Part shown: positions 34,343-43,312 of the stretch, piece by piece | How positions within the stretch are numbered: the first letter of the stretch is position 1 | Layout of the letters: the number at the start of each line of letters is the position of its first letter | NCBI GenBank assembly: GCA_965200465.1 | Contig: OZ241358.1 | Location: forward strand, 2,666,001 to 2,730,000 | Length of the DNA: 64,000 nt | Reading direction: 5' to 3' | Origin: Azophilus sp965200465 | GTDB taxonomy: Bacteria; Pseudomonadota; Gammaproteobacteria; Pseudomonadales; Azotimanducaceae | Position numbers and translations under genes: made by a program | The notes under the pieces: generated by a model | The model's database searches: none | Seen by the model: the letters and a program-made list of their open reading frames with translations, nothing else | Told to the model about the DNA's origin: nothing

Positions 34343-35497
34343 CTAAAGAAAGAACTGCAGCAGGCGGTCCAGATGCCGGTAGCCGAAGTCCGTGGCGGCG
34401 ATGCGGTGCGGCTCCGTCAGGCCAAGCTCCGTTGTTTGCTCCCAGGCTTGCTCCACGGACGCCCAAGGCAACCCGGTGCGGGCGGTGAAGCTGCTCCGCT
34501 CCAAGCCGCCGGCCAAGCGCAGGGCGTTCATCATGAACTCTCCGGGCAGCGCCTCCGGTGCGATGGGGGTGGCGGCGGCGCTGGTCGGGTTGCGCAGATA
34601 CAGACGCGGTTGACGGGGCTTGTTGGTGCGGAACACGTTGGCGGGCGCGTTGGCGGTTCCGCAAGCAGGGAGCAGGGTTTGCTTGCCGGCGGCCCCGGCG
34701 CCTAGGCCAACGTAGTCGCCAAAGGTCCAGTAAACCAAGTTGTGCCGGCACTGCGCACCCGCCCGGGCGTAGGCGGAAACCTCGTAGCGGGCGAACCCGG
34801 CGTCCGCCAGCAGCGCCCGGCCCTCCTCCTCCATGTGGACGACCAAGTCTTCCCCCGGCGTTGGCGGTGGATGGCGGGCGAACTCCGTCTTCGGCTCGAT
34901 GGTCAACTGATACCAGCTTAAGTGCTCCGGCTGCAGGGCGATGGCCCGCTGCAAGTCCGCCAGCGCCTCTTGAACGCTCTGCTCCGGCAAGGCGTAGATC
35001 AGGTCCAGATTGATGTTGTCGAAGCCGGCGGCCCGCGCCTCCCGGAAGGCGGCTTCCACCGCAGCGGCGCTGTGGATGCGCCCAAGCCTCGCCAGCATGG
35101 CGTTGGAGAAGGATTGAGCGCCGATGGAAAGCCGATTCACCCCCGCTTGCCGATAGCCTGCAAAAGCCCCTCGCTCCAAGGCGCCGGGATTGGCCTCCAA
35201 GCTGACCTCCGCGCCGGCATCCAACTGCGGCCTTAGCGCATGGAGCAGCTTGCCGACGGCCGCCGGCGAAAACAGGCTTGGCGTGCCGCCGCCAAGGAAG
35301 ACCGTTGCGAAGCGGCGCCCCGCGGCATTGGCTCGAAAATCCCGGAGGAGGGCATCAACGTAGCCGTCTTCATCCAGCGAACCGGCCAAGGGATGGGAGT
35401 TGAAGTCGCAATAGGGGCACTTCCTCACGCACCAGGGAAAGTGCAGGTAAAGCCCCGGCCCCGGCAGGTCCTGACCAGCTTGACCGCCCACTTGCAC
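34343..35497 (-). CDS. hemW: Radical SAM heme chaperone HemW
   Basis: This 384-residue protein has the radical SAM cluster motif CVRKCPYCDF just after LYLHFPW, and the HNLVYW motif that marks HemW rather than HemN. It inserts heme into respiratory enzymes. GTG 35497 has AGGAGGG 5 nt upstream. It normally follows rdgB directly; here about 780 bp with a decayed ATPase gene lie between. Confidence 0.92.
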   Translation of the reverse strand: MQVGGQAGQDLPGPGLYLHFPWCVRKCPYCDFNSHPLAGSLDEDGYVDALLRDFRANAAGRRFATVFLGGGTPSLFSPAAVGKLLHALRPQLDAGAEVSLEANPGALERGAFAGYRQAGVNRLSIGAQSFSNAMLARLGRIHSAAAVEAAFREARAAGFDNINLDLIYALPEQSVQEALADLQRAIALQPEHLSWYQLTIEPKTEFARHPPPTPGEDLVVHMEEEGRALLADAGFARYEVSAYARAGAQCRHNLVYWTFGDYVGLGAGAAGKQTLLPACGTANAPANVFRTNKPRQPRLYLRNPTSAAATPIAPEALPGEFMMNALRLAGGLERSSFTARTGLPWASVEQAWEQTTELGLTEPHRIAATDFGYRHLDRLLQFFL

Positions 35498-35735
35498 GTT
35501 CGCCCTCCTGTCCGTCCAAGCTCCCAAGCCAACCGACGAACTGCCGCGTCGCCCCAATCAAGCACCAATCACCGCAACGCTCCTGCCATATCAAACCAAC
35601 CTAGCGTGACTGGTCGAAAATCATCATCCTGAACTCCGCGGGGAATCCCAGTGCTTGCCGGCGGAGGCTAGTTTGACTGGCTTCCCGTCATTTCGCTGAG
35701 CGCCCCGACGAGGCGCTCGCCCGACAATGACTGCA

Positions 35736-35766
35736 TGCAGATTGCATATTCAATATGCAATCTGCA
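35736..35766. promoter_or_regulatory. 31-bp near-perfect palindrome before the decayed AAA_14 gene
   Basis: TGCAGATTGCATATT (35736-35750), one central C, and its exact reverse complement (35752-35766) form a 15-bp-armed palindrome ending 10 nt before ATG 35777. It could be an operator or a structure hiding the start site. Its sequence differs from the palindromes at 14490-14538, but the position relative to the same gene family is similar. Confidence 0.6.
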
Positions 35767-35776
35767 CAGTCAACGC

Positions 35777-36191
35777 ATGATTCCGAGACATCTAGCCCCC
35801 ACTCTCGTTCGGGCGAGCCAACAATACCCCATCACGACGCTCACTGGGCCGCGCCAGTCGGGCAAGACCACGCTGTTGCGCAGCGCCTTTCCGCAGCACC
35901 GCTACATATCGCTTGAAGCCCCGGACGAGCGCCAATTCGCCATTGAGTACCCACGAGGCTTTTTGGCGGGACCACAGGGGGAACGAAGTGGATTTGGTGA
36001 TCAACACCCCCAAGGGCACCGTTCCCGTCGAGATAAAGTCCGGCGCCACCATCGCCTCGGACTTTTTCAAGGGCCTTAATCATTGGGACCGGATGGCTGG
36101 CGGTTCCATGCAGGGCATTCTGGTTTACGGCGGCGACCGGAACTTTCGCCGCAACAATGTCTCGGTCCGTTCATGGCGCCAATGGCCCTAG
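35777..36191 (+). pseudogene. Decayed AAA_14/DUF4143 ATPase gene (internal deletion, frameshift)
   Basis: The first frame encodes MIPRHLAPTLV and Walker A TGPRQSGKTTLL and ends near LEAPDERQFAIEYPRGFLA. A second frame, shifted, carries the family C-terminus (FWRDHRGNEVDLVI, TVPVEIKSGATI, DFFKGLNHW). About 250 codons between them, including Walker B, are gone. It lies in the conserved rdgB-hemW gap on the opposite strand, so it is a mobile or acquired gene that decayed. Confidence 0.85.
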
Positions 36192-36274
36192 TTGCCTTCG
36201 CGCCCCAAGGCCGTTCGCCAGCAACTTCCCTAGTCCCCCCTCGGAGGTTTGCGGAACCGGATGCCGGCAATGCC

Positions 36275-36871
36275 TCACTGCGCGGCGTTCAATTGCGCCA
36301 AGGCGGCGGCCAGCGCATTGGCGGCTTGGCCGCGGTGGCTGAGTTGGTTCTTGCGCCGCGGAGGAAGCTCCGCCGAAGTCTTGTTGAGCTGCGGGAGCAG
36401 GAAGTGGGGGTCGTAGCCGAAGCCGTTTTCCCCTCTTGGCTGGTCGATGATCCGGCCGCGCCAGAGGCCGGTGGCAAGGAGAGGGGCGGGGTCCTTGGGG
36501 TGCTGCATGAACACGAGGGCGCAGTGGAACCAAGCGGAGCGATCGCTCAAGCCGGCAAGGTCGCCGATGAGCTTGCGGTTGTTGGCGGCGTCGGTGGCGG
36601 CGTCCCCGGCGTAGCGGGCGGAACGCACTCCGGGCGCCCCGTTCAAGGCGCCCACCACCAGCCCGGAGTCGTCGGCGATGGCCGGCAGCCCGGTTTGGCG
36701 GCTGGCGCAGCGGGCCTTCAGCAAGGCGTTTTCGATGAAGGTTTGCCCGGTTTCGGCGGCGGGCGCGACGTTCAGGGCGCTTTGGGAAACCAGCTCGATG
36801 TTGAGGCCGACCAGCAGCGCCGCCAGTTCGCGCAGCTTGCCGGCGTTGCCGCTGGCGAGGACCACCTTCAT
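36275..36871 (-). CDS. rdgB: XTP/dITP diphosphatase (RdgB/HAM1)
   Basis: This 198-residue enzyme has VVLASGNAGKLREL at the N-terminus, ADDSGLVVGALNGAPGVRSA and GENGFGYDPHF, all Ham1 signatures. It removes non-canonical purine nucleotides. ATG 36871 matches homologues. Confidence 0.95.
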   Translation of the reverse strand: MKVVLASGNAGKLRELAALLVGLNIELVSQSALNVAPAAETGQTFIENALLKARCASRQTGLPAIADDSGLVVGALNGAPGVRSARYAGDAATDAANNRKLIGDLAGLSDRSAWFHCALVFMQHPKDPAPLLATGLWRGRIIDQPRGENGFGYDPHFLLPQLNKTSAELPPRRKNQLSHRGQAANALAAALAQLNAAQ

Positions 36872-36986
36872 GGCGCCGCCCCTGCCCCAAGCCGCACGCG
36901 CCAATTCCCCACGACGCCCCGTTGCCTTTTGCTTGGCTGCGCCGCCGTCAGCGCAAGGAGGCCGGCGCGGATGGATTGACTGGCCA

Positions 36987-37466
36987 TCAGTCCTTGGCGT
37001 AGAGGCGCTGCTGAAAGGCCAACTCGAACGCCTCCGCACCCTGCGGCTCGATGGTCAAGTTGAAGCGCAGCACTTCCTGGTCGGCGTGCCGCACCTCCGC
37101 CAAGTAGTAAACCGCGTCTCCCTCGCGGACTTCCCGAAACTGCAAGGCGGCAAGCTGCTCCAGCAGGTTTCTGGCGTGGCCGCTGATTCGGCAGGCCGCG
37201 CCCTTGCCGGCGGCGTCCAGCACGGAGATGTTGACGATGCTTAAGCCCTCGCCCCGGCGCAGGCCGTGGCGGTGGGCGACGTCCGCCTGCAGGAACAGGC
37301 TGGGAATGACGATGTAATGCACCTCGTGGTCGCCGAACCTGCGCATCTGCTCGGCGCTGCCAAGGACGGGCAGCAGCAAGGCGAAAGAGGCTAGGAGGAG
37401 CCTGCGGGCCGTTGCATCGGCGGCGGCAAGCGGAGTTGCGGCCATTGGCGGCAGGCCCATTTGCAT
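36987..37466 (-). CDS. DUF4426 domain protein, exported
   Basis: This 159-residue protein has a signal peptide (RRLLLASFALLLPVLGSA) and the segment FGDHEVHYIVIPSLFL typical of DUF4426, a small family found between metW and rdgB in Pseudomonas-like genomes. Its function is unknown. ATG 37466 shares one base with the metW stop (TGATG). Confidence 0.82.
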   Translation of the reverse strand: MQMGLPPMAATPLAAADATARRLLLASFALLLPVLGSAEQMRRFGDHEVHYIVIPSLFLQADVAHRHGLRRGEGLSIVNISVLDAAGKGAACRISGHARNLLEQLAALQFREVREGDAVYYLAEVRHADQEVLRFNLTIEPQGAEAFELAFQQRLYAKD

Positions 37467-38068
37467 CAGGGCGCGCCTGGCCGTCCAAGCCGATAGAAGG
37501 CGATGGCGCCGAACAGGTTGGGCATCAGGCTCATCAGCGAATGGCTGCGGTGGTCGGCGCCGGCCACGAAGCGCTGAATGATGCGCAAGCCCATGCCCCG
37601 CGCCAGCCGCTCGAAGTCCCGCAACGTGCATAGGTGAATGTTGGGGGTCTCGTGCCAACTGTGGGGCAGGTGCCGGGCCATGGGCATGCGCCCCTTGAAG
37701 AGCAGGTGGACGCGGCTGCGCCAGTGGGCGAAGTTGGGAAAGGTGACCACGCACTCCCGGCCGATGCGCAGCATTTCGTCCAGCATCTTGGCTGGGTGGC
37801 GCACGGATTGCAGGGTTTCGGTCATCACCACCATGTCGAAGCTGTCGTCCGGGAAATTGGTCAGCCCGGCGTCCAAGTCCTGTTCGATGACGTTCACGCC
37901 CTTGCGCACACAGGTGGTGATGTTGCCGGCGTCCACGTCCAGGCCGTAGCCGTTCACCTGCTTGCGGGTTTGCAGATGGGCGAGCAGTTCGCCCTCGCCG
38001 CAGCCGAGGTCCAGCACCCGGGCGCCGGGCTTGATGAGGTCGGCGATGATGGCGAGGTCAGGGCGCAC
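37466..38068 (-). CDS. metW: MetW, methyltransferase-fold partner of MetX
   Basis: This 200-residue protein has LIKPGARVLDLGCGEGELLAHL and the MetW-specific ETLQSVRHP, FPNFAHWRSR and TPNIHLCT. It activates MetX in homoserine acylation. GTG 38068 overlaps metX by 11 nt, which supports the start. Confidence 0.93.
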   Translation of the reverse strand: MRPDLAIIADLIKPGARVLDLGCGEGELLAHLQTRKQVNGYGLDVDAGNITTCVRKGVNVIEQDLDAGLTNFPDDSFDMVVMTETLQSVRHPAKMLDEMLRIGRECVVTFPNFAHWRSRVHLLFKGRMPMARHLPHSWHETPNIHLCTLRDFERLARGMGLRIIQRFVAGADHRSHSLMSLMPNLFGAIAFYRLGRPGAP

Positions 38069-39227
38069 CGGCGGCCTCCTGCTCGGCCCGTTCCGCCAGC
38101 CGGTCCATGTACGCCTTGAAGACGCTGACGTAGCGCGGCAGCGGCATGAGGAAGGAGTCATGCCCGTGTTCGGATTCGATGTTGGCGCTGGCCACGTTCT
38201 TGCGCGCCGCGATCAGCGCATCCACGATCTCCTTGGAGCGCGAAGCGGAGAAGCGCCAGTCCGTGCTGAAGGACAGCACCAGAAAGTCCGCGCTGGCCTG
38301 CCGCAGGGCGGCCACCAAATCGCCGTCAAAATCCTCCGCCGGGTCGAAGAAGTCCAGGGCGCGGGTCATCAGCAGGTAGGTGTTGGCGTCAAACCGCTGC
38401 GAGAAGGTGCGGGCTTGGTGGCGCAGGTAGCTCTCCACCTGAAACTCCACGTCCCGGGCCGCCTTGATGTCCCCGGACTTCAGCTCCCGCCCGAATTTCC
38501 GCCCCATGCCGTGGTCGGAAAGATAGGTGACGTGGCCGATCATGCGGGCCAAGCCAACACCGGAGTTGGGCTTGTCGCCAGTGGCGCGGTAGCGGCCGTT
38601 CCGATATTGCGGGTCCGAGGTGATGGCCTGCCGGGCGATTTCGTTGAAGGCGATGTTCTGCGCCGACAGCCGGGCGGCGCAGGCGATCAAGACTGCGGCG
38701 CCCACCCGCTCCGGCAGGTCGATGGCCCACTGCATGGCCTGCATCCCGCCTAGGCTGCCGCCGACCACCGCGGCGAAGCGCCGAACGCCCAGATGGTCCG
38801 CCAGCAAGGCTTGGCTGCGCACCCAGTCCTTGACGGTGACGGTGGGAAAGTCCGCCCCGAAGGCGACGCCGGTTGCGGGGTTGATGGCGTTGGGACCGGT
38901 GCTGCCGTGGCAGCCGCCCAAGTTGTTGGGCGCCACCACGAAGAAGCGGTTGGTGTCCACCGCCTTGCCGGGGCCGATGCAGCTGTCCCACCAGCCGGGC
39001 TTGGCGTCCTCACCGCGGTGGTAGCCGGCGGCGTGGTGATTGCCGGACAAGGCATGGCAAATGAGCACGGCGTTGCTGCCGGCCGCGTTCAGGGCGCCGT
39101 AGGTCTCATAGACCATTGCAAAGCCGCGCAGCGCCTCGCCGCATTGCAGCGGGAAGTCATCATCGGCTTGGAATCGTTGCGGGACAACGATGCCGACGCT
39201 GTCCCCGTTTGCGCGCTGATTGTGCAT
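38058..39227 (-). CDS. metX: Homoserine O-acyltransferase MetX
   Basis: This 389-residue alpha/beta hydrolase has the nucleophile elbow GGSLGGMQ, a catalytic Asp in the RALDFFDP region and a His in SEHGHDSFL. Whether acetyl- or succinyl-CoA is used cannot be decided by eye. ATG 39227 is the start nearest the family N-terminus; the upstream extension overlaps yggT. Confidence 0.94.
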   Translation of the reverse strand: MHNQRANGDSVGIVVPQRFQADDDFPLQCGEALRGFAMVYETYGALNAAGSNAVLICHALSGNHHAAGYHRGEDAKPGWWDSCIGPGKAVDTNRFFVVAPNNLGGCHGSTGPNAINPATGVAFGADFPTVTVKDWVRSQALLADHLGVRRFAAVVGGSLGGMQAMQWAIDLPERVGAAVLIACAARLSAQNIAFNEIARQAITSDPQYRNGRYRATGDKPNSGVGLARMIGHVTYLSDHGMGRKFGRELKSGDIKAARDVEFQVESYLRHQARTFSQRFDANTYLLMTRALDFFDPAEDFDGDLVAALRQASADFLVLSFSTDWRFSASRSKEIVDALIAARKNVASANIESEHGHDSFLMPLPRYVSVFKAYMDRLAERAEQEAAGAP

Positions 39228-39288
39228 GGCCTTTTGGTTGGTACTACTGATTGCAGCCGGCTGGGAGCGGCTTGGCGCAATGTCCGGG

Positions 39289-39840
39289 CTAGAAGAGGGC
39301 GCCAAACATCTGCGGCAGGATGCGCTCCGCCAAACCCAAGGCCAGAATCACCAAAATGGGCGAAAAGTCCAGCCCGCCCAAGGGCGGAATGACGCGGCGG
39401 GCGGGGGCCAGCAGGGGTTCCGTGACTTGGTGCAGCAAGGTTAGGAAGGGATGGCCCCGGGCCGGGGCCAGAAAGCTGGCGATGATGACGATCAAGATGC
39501 TCCACCAGAAAAGGCTGATGAAGCGGAGCAGGACATGCAGCAGGCTCAGGGTGACGATGGCGAAGCCGCCGTAGGCCGCGTTCCCGCCAAGCAGGCCAAG
39601 GCTGAAGTGCATCAGCCCGGCGGTCGCCCAGGCTGCGGCGAAGGCCGCCAGGTCCAGGTTTCGATAGGGGGGCAGGACCATTCGCAGGGGGCGCAGAAAG
39701 GGTTCCGTGGCTTTGACGATGCCTTGGGAGATGGGGTTGTAGAAGTCCGCGCCGCAGGCCTGCAGCAGGAAGCGGGCCATAAAGAGGAAGCAGACTAGCT
39801 CCAAAAGAAAGCCCACGACGAATTGCAGCGAGCTATTCAT
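39289..39840 (-). CDS. YggT family membrane protein
   Basis: This 183-residue protein contains two YggT repeats, each with helices and a P-P-RN/G motif (LRPLRMVLPP and LAPARRVIPPLGG). The family is linked to osmotic stress and lies next to proC in many bacteria. The gene order proC-yggT-metX is conserved. Confidence 0.9.
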   Translation of the reverse strand: MNSSLQFVVGFLLELVCFLFMARFLLQACGADFYNPISQGIVKATEPFLRPLRMVLPPYRNLDLAAFAAAWATAGLMHFSLGLLGGNAAYGGFAIVTLSLLHVLLRFISLFWWSILIVIIASFLAPARGHPFLTLLHQVTEPLLAPARRVIPPLGGLDFSPILVILALGLAERILPQMFGALF

Positions 39841-39910
39841 CGACGGGGCGGCGCCAACGGCGTTTCATGGCTGGACGTGGCGGATTTGCGGCAGCGTTTC
39901 GCTAGGCCGT

Positions 39911-40726
39911 TCATGCTTGGGCAAACTCTTCGGCCAGTTGCCGGGAGCGGCGGCTGGCGGCCGTCAACGCCTCCACCAAGGCGGGCTTGACGTTCCGCTC
40001 CGCCAACACCGCAAGGGCGCTTTCCGTGGTGCCGCCGGGGGAGGTCACCTTGCGCCGCAGGGCCGCCGGCGCCTCCGCGCCCTGCCGGGCCATCAGCGCG
40101 GCACCCAAGGCGGTCTCCACGGTTAGGGTGGCGGCCATGTCCGCATTCAGGCCCAAACGCTCCCCAGCCTCCATCATGGACTCCATCAGGTGGAAGAAGT
40201 AGGCCGGGCCGCTGCCGGAAACGGCGGTGACCGCATCGAGCATGGCTTCGTCCTCCACCCAGACGGTCTTGCCCACGGCGCTGAGGATGGCGTTGGCGGC
40301 TTCCCTTTGTGCGGGGCTGACGTCAGCGCTGGCGTAGAGGGCCGCAACCCCCGCCCGCAGCAGGGCTGGGGTGTTGGGCATGGCGCGGACGATGGGTTGG
40401 CGGGCGGAGGTGGCCTTGGCGATGGCCGCCACCGGCGCCCCGGCGCAGATGGACAGAACAAGCCGCTCCTTGGGCGTCTTGATTCCGGCAAGCGCCTCCC
40501 GAAGCGCTTGCGGCTTCACCGCCAGCACGATCACATCGCCGACGGCCACCGCATCTTGATTGGCGGCGGCGACGTTGACGCCCAAACCTCCCACGGCTTC
40601 CCGGCAGGCGGGCAGCGGGTCGCTGGCGGTGAGCCGGGCGGCGGGATGGCCGGCGGCGATGAGCCCCCGCAGCAGGCATTGCGCCATGTTGCCGCCGCCG
40701 ATGAAGCTGATGCGCTGGTCGGTCAA
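39911..40726 (-). CDS. proC: Pyrroline-5-carboxylate reductase
   Basis: This 271-residue enzyme has ISFIGGGNMAQCLL, VRAMPNTPALL, and the C-terminal TAVSGSGPAYFF and KVTSPGGTTESAL blocks. It makes proline from P5C. TTG 40726 overlaps the yggS stop (TTGA), which fixes the start. Confidence 0.95.
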   Translation of the reverse strand: MTDQRISFIGGGNMAQCLLRGLIAAGHPAARLTASDPLPACREAVGGLGVNVAAANQDAVAVGDVIVLAVKPQALREALAGIKTPKERLVLSICAGAPVAAIAKATSARQPIVRAMPNTPALLRAGVAALYASADVSPAQREAANAILSAVGKTVWVEDEAMLDAVTAVSGSGPAYFFHLMESMMEAGERLGLNADMAATLTVETALGAALMARQGAEAPAALRRKVTSPGGTTESALAVLAERNVKPALVEALTAASRRSRQLAEEFAQA

Positions 40727-41418
40727 GTACCTTGCTCCGGTTTTCTGCGAGGCCCAAAAACGGCCGTTCCAATGCGCACCTGGGTGGCACCGGCGGCGAT
40801 GGCGGCCTCCATGTCCTGGGTCATGCCCATGGAAAGCGTATCCCATCTTGGGCCGCTCTGCTCGGCCAAGGCGTCAAACAGGCGGCGCAGGCGCCCAAAG
40901 CTCAACTCCGGGTCGCCGGCCTTTTCCAAGATGGCCATCAGGCCCCTGACTTGCAGCCCTCCAAGGCCGCGCACGGCGTCGAGCAGCTCCCCGGCCCGTT
41001 CGGGGGCCACGCCGCCCTTGGCCGGGTCCGCGTCTATGTTGATCTGCACCAGCACGTTCAAGGGCTGGCGCTCCCCCCTTTGGCCGGACAGCCGCCGCGC
41101 CGTCTTCTCCCGGTCCAGCGTATGCACCCAGTCGAAGCGTTGGGCGATCTGGCCGGTCTTGTTGGATTGGATTCTGCCAAGGAAGTGCCAGCGCAAGGGC
41201 AAATCGGCCAAGGCGTCCATCTTGGCGGCGGCCTCCTGCACATAGTTTTCGCCGAAATCGACTTGGCCGGCCGCATGGGCGGCGGCGACGGCCTCGGCCG
41301 GCATGGTCTTGGAAACGGCGATCAAGGCGATGTCCTGGGCGCGGCGGCCATGCGCCGCGGCAACCGCTGCGATGCGCCGGCGGGTTGCGAGCAGGTTGCT
41401 TGCGACATTGCTAGCCAA
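40723..41418 (-). CDS. PLP homeostasis protein YggS
   Basis: This 231-residue TIM-barrel protein has IALIAVSKTMP with the PLP Lys, DFGENYVQEAAAK, WHFLGRIQSNK and LSMGMTQDMEAAI. It buffers pyridoxal phosphate. TTG 41418 is the likely start. It is divergent from pilT, as in Pseudomonas. Confidence 0.9.
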   Translation of the reverse strand: MASNVASNLLATRRRIAAVAAAHGRRAQDIALIAVSKTMPAEAVAAAHAAGQVDFGENYVQEAAAKMDALADLPLRWHFLGRIQSNKTGQIAQRFDWVHTLDREKTARRLSGQRGERQPLNVLVQINIDADPAKGGVAPERAGELLDAVRGLGGLQVRGLMAILEKAGDPELSFGRLRRLFDALAEQSGPRWDTLSMGMTQDMEAAIAAGATQVRIGTAVFGPRRKPEQGT

Positions 41419-41520
41419 AGGAAACCGCCGATATCGCACCCGTGAAAGGAAGATGTCGCAAGGCTTGGCGCTTGCCAGCTTGCAATAATACCTCAGCGGC
41501 AACTTGCCAAGGAGATGGAA

Positions 41521-42534
41521 ATGGACATTGAGGAGCTGCTGGCGCTTGCCGTGGAGCAAGGCGCATCGGACATGCACTTGTCGGCGGGGTTGCCGCCTCT
41601 GGTTCGGGTGGACGGGGACATCCGGCGCCTGCCGACGCCGCCGTTGCCGGGCACACAGGCGGAAACGCTCGTGGCGGCCGCCATGGACGAGGAGCTGCGC
41701 CGCCGCTTCACCGCCGGGGCGGAGGTGGACTTCGCCTTCGAGTTGCCGGGGGTCTCCCGCTTTCGCGTCAACGCCTTTCACCACAATAGAGGCGCCGCCG
41801 CCGCGTTCCGCACCGTGCCCACCAGCGTTCCGCCGCTGTCGGCGCTTGGCTGCGCCGAGGCCTTGCGCAACATCAGCCGCGCCCGCCAAGGGCTGGTGTT
41901 GGTCACCGGCGCCACCGGCTCCGGCAAGAGCACCACCTTGGCGGCGATGCTCGACTTCATCAATGACGATCGGCGCTCCCACATCCTGACCATTGAAGAC
42001 CCCATCGAGTTCGTCCATCCAAGCAAGAACTGCTTGGTGCATCAGCGGCAGGCGCAACGCCACACGCGCAGCTTCGCGGACGCCTTGCGGGCCGCCCTGC
42101 GGGAGGACCCGGACGTCATCATGGTGGGGGAAATGCGCGATCAGGAAACCATGAGCCTAGCCCTGACCGCCGCCGAGACGGGGCACCTGGTGCTGGGCAC
42201 CCTGCACACCCCTTCGGCCAGCCAGACGGTGAACCGCGTGGTCGATATGTTTCCGACCGGCGAAAAGAGCCTGGCGCGCTCAATGCTGGCCGAGTCCCTG
42301 CAGGCGGTCATCTCGCAAAGGCTTTGCCGACGGATCGGCGGCGGCAGGGTCGCCGCCTTTGAGATCATGGTCGGCACCAGCGCCGTCCGCCGCCTAGTGC
42401 GGGAGGACAAGCCGGCGCAGCTCCACTCCGCCATGCAGTCCGGTCGGGCGCTCGGCATGCAGACCTTGGAGCAGCACCTGCGCGAACTGCTCGCCGCCGG
42501 CGCGGTCAGCCCGGAGGCGGCCGAATTGCGCTAA
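41521..42534 (+). CDS. pilT: Type IV pilus retraction ATPase PilT
   Basis: This 337-residue ATPase has Walker A GATGSGKST, Asp box, Walker B VIMVGEMRD, His box LGTLHT and, near the end, AVRRLVREDK corresponding to the PilT AIRNLIRE motif. It powers pilus retraction. ATG 41521 is chosen because homologues start MDI; ATG 41515 is an alternative. AAGGAG precedes it. Confidence 0.93.
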   Translation: MDIEELLALAVEQGASDMHLSAGLPPLVRVDGDIRRLPTPPLPGTQAETLVAAAMDEELRRRFTAGAEVDFAFELPGVSRFRVNAFHHNRGAAAAFRTVPTSVPPLSALGCAEALRNISRARQGLVLVTGATGSGKSTTLAAMLDFINDDRRSHILTIEDPIEFVHPSKNCLVHQRQAQRHTRSFADALRAALREDPDVIMVGEMRDQETMSLALTAAETGHLVLGTLHTPSASQTVNRVVDMFPTGEKSLARSMLAESLQAVISQRLCRRIGGGRVAAFEIMVGTSAVRRLVREDKPAQLHSAMQSGRALGMQTLEQHLRELLAAGAVSPEAAELR

Positions 42535-42647
42535 GGGCGCCAGCCGCATTCGACGGGCGGCAACCATCCTACGATGCGCAGAAACCTTTTCCTCGACAGT
42601 GGTGTGCCCGCCCTCTAGGGCCGGCCGGTTTCCCCGGATAATTTGAA

Positions 42648-43153
42648 AGCCGTTCCATATTTTGGGATCACTTTCCCCGTTTTTTCCGTCCTCGCCATTT
42701 GTCGTCAAGTCGGCATAATTTTCTTTTCATTCAACAAGTTGGGCGATTTTCGCCGTTTTGCCGCCGAAGGGGTTGAAAATCCGCCTTGAAACCGGGGGGC
42801 ATGGCCGCAATGAGGCTGGGTTCCGGGTTCATTGGTCGAAATTCCTGAAATCGAGGATGGGCTGCGCGTCGATCCGCGGATGTGCCGCAACCCCATGTGC
42901 CCGCACTTCGGGCTGTTGGAGGATGCGAGCCTGCCCTGGCTGGTGAATTTTGGGATGCTGCAATCGGCGCATCATGACGGGCCCTCGGCAGGCGCTGGTC
43001 GGGCATGGGCAACGCATTGGCGACTGTGCTGAAACTAGGGTCGCACTTTGCGCCCCGTGCCTAAACATCCAAAATTTGCCACTTTATTTTCGGTGGAAAT
43101 TCCATGTGAATCAATGGCTTTGTGGGCATGTGATCCCCAAATATGGAACGGCT
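42648..43153. mobile_element. 506-bp relic bounded by 24-bp terminal inverted repeats
   Basis: AGCCGTTCCATATTTTGGGA and the next four bases (42648-42671) reappear inverted at 43130-43153 with one mismatch. The enclosed DNA holds only a short frame (42832-43032) with a CRNPMCPHFG zinc-finger-like motif of the kind seen at the start of some transposases. No target duplication is obvious. I read it as a deleted insertion sequence or MITE. The rest of the gap (42535-42647, 43154-43312) shows no gene. Confidence 0.6.
42832..43032 (+). pseudogene. Short frame with Cys motif, possible transposase N-terminus
   Basis: This 66-codon frame (VEIPEIEDGLRVDPRMCRN, then PMCPHFG) lies inside the inverted-repeat element. 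The Cys-x4-Cys spacing and the PHFG ending recall zinc ribbons at the start of insertion-sequence transposases. Nothing catalytic remains. Confidence 0.35.
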
Positions 43154-43312
43154 AGCCTAATCTCCATAATGCGCTCTATACGCCCGCAGCATCCTTGCCG
43201 CCGGGTAGCCCACGGGGTCGCCGGCCATCTCTTGTCCAAGCAACAACACTCGCCCATTCCACCGCGGCGAAGCCGCCCAAAAACTCTGCGAATTCGCGGA
43301 GTCCCCCCTAGG

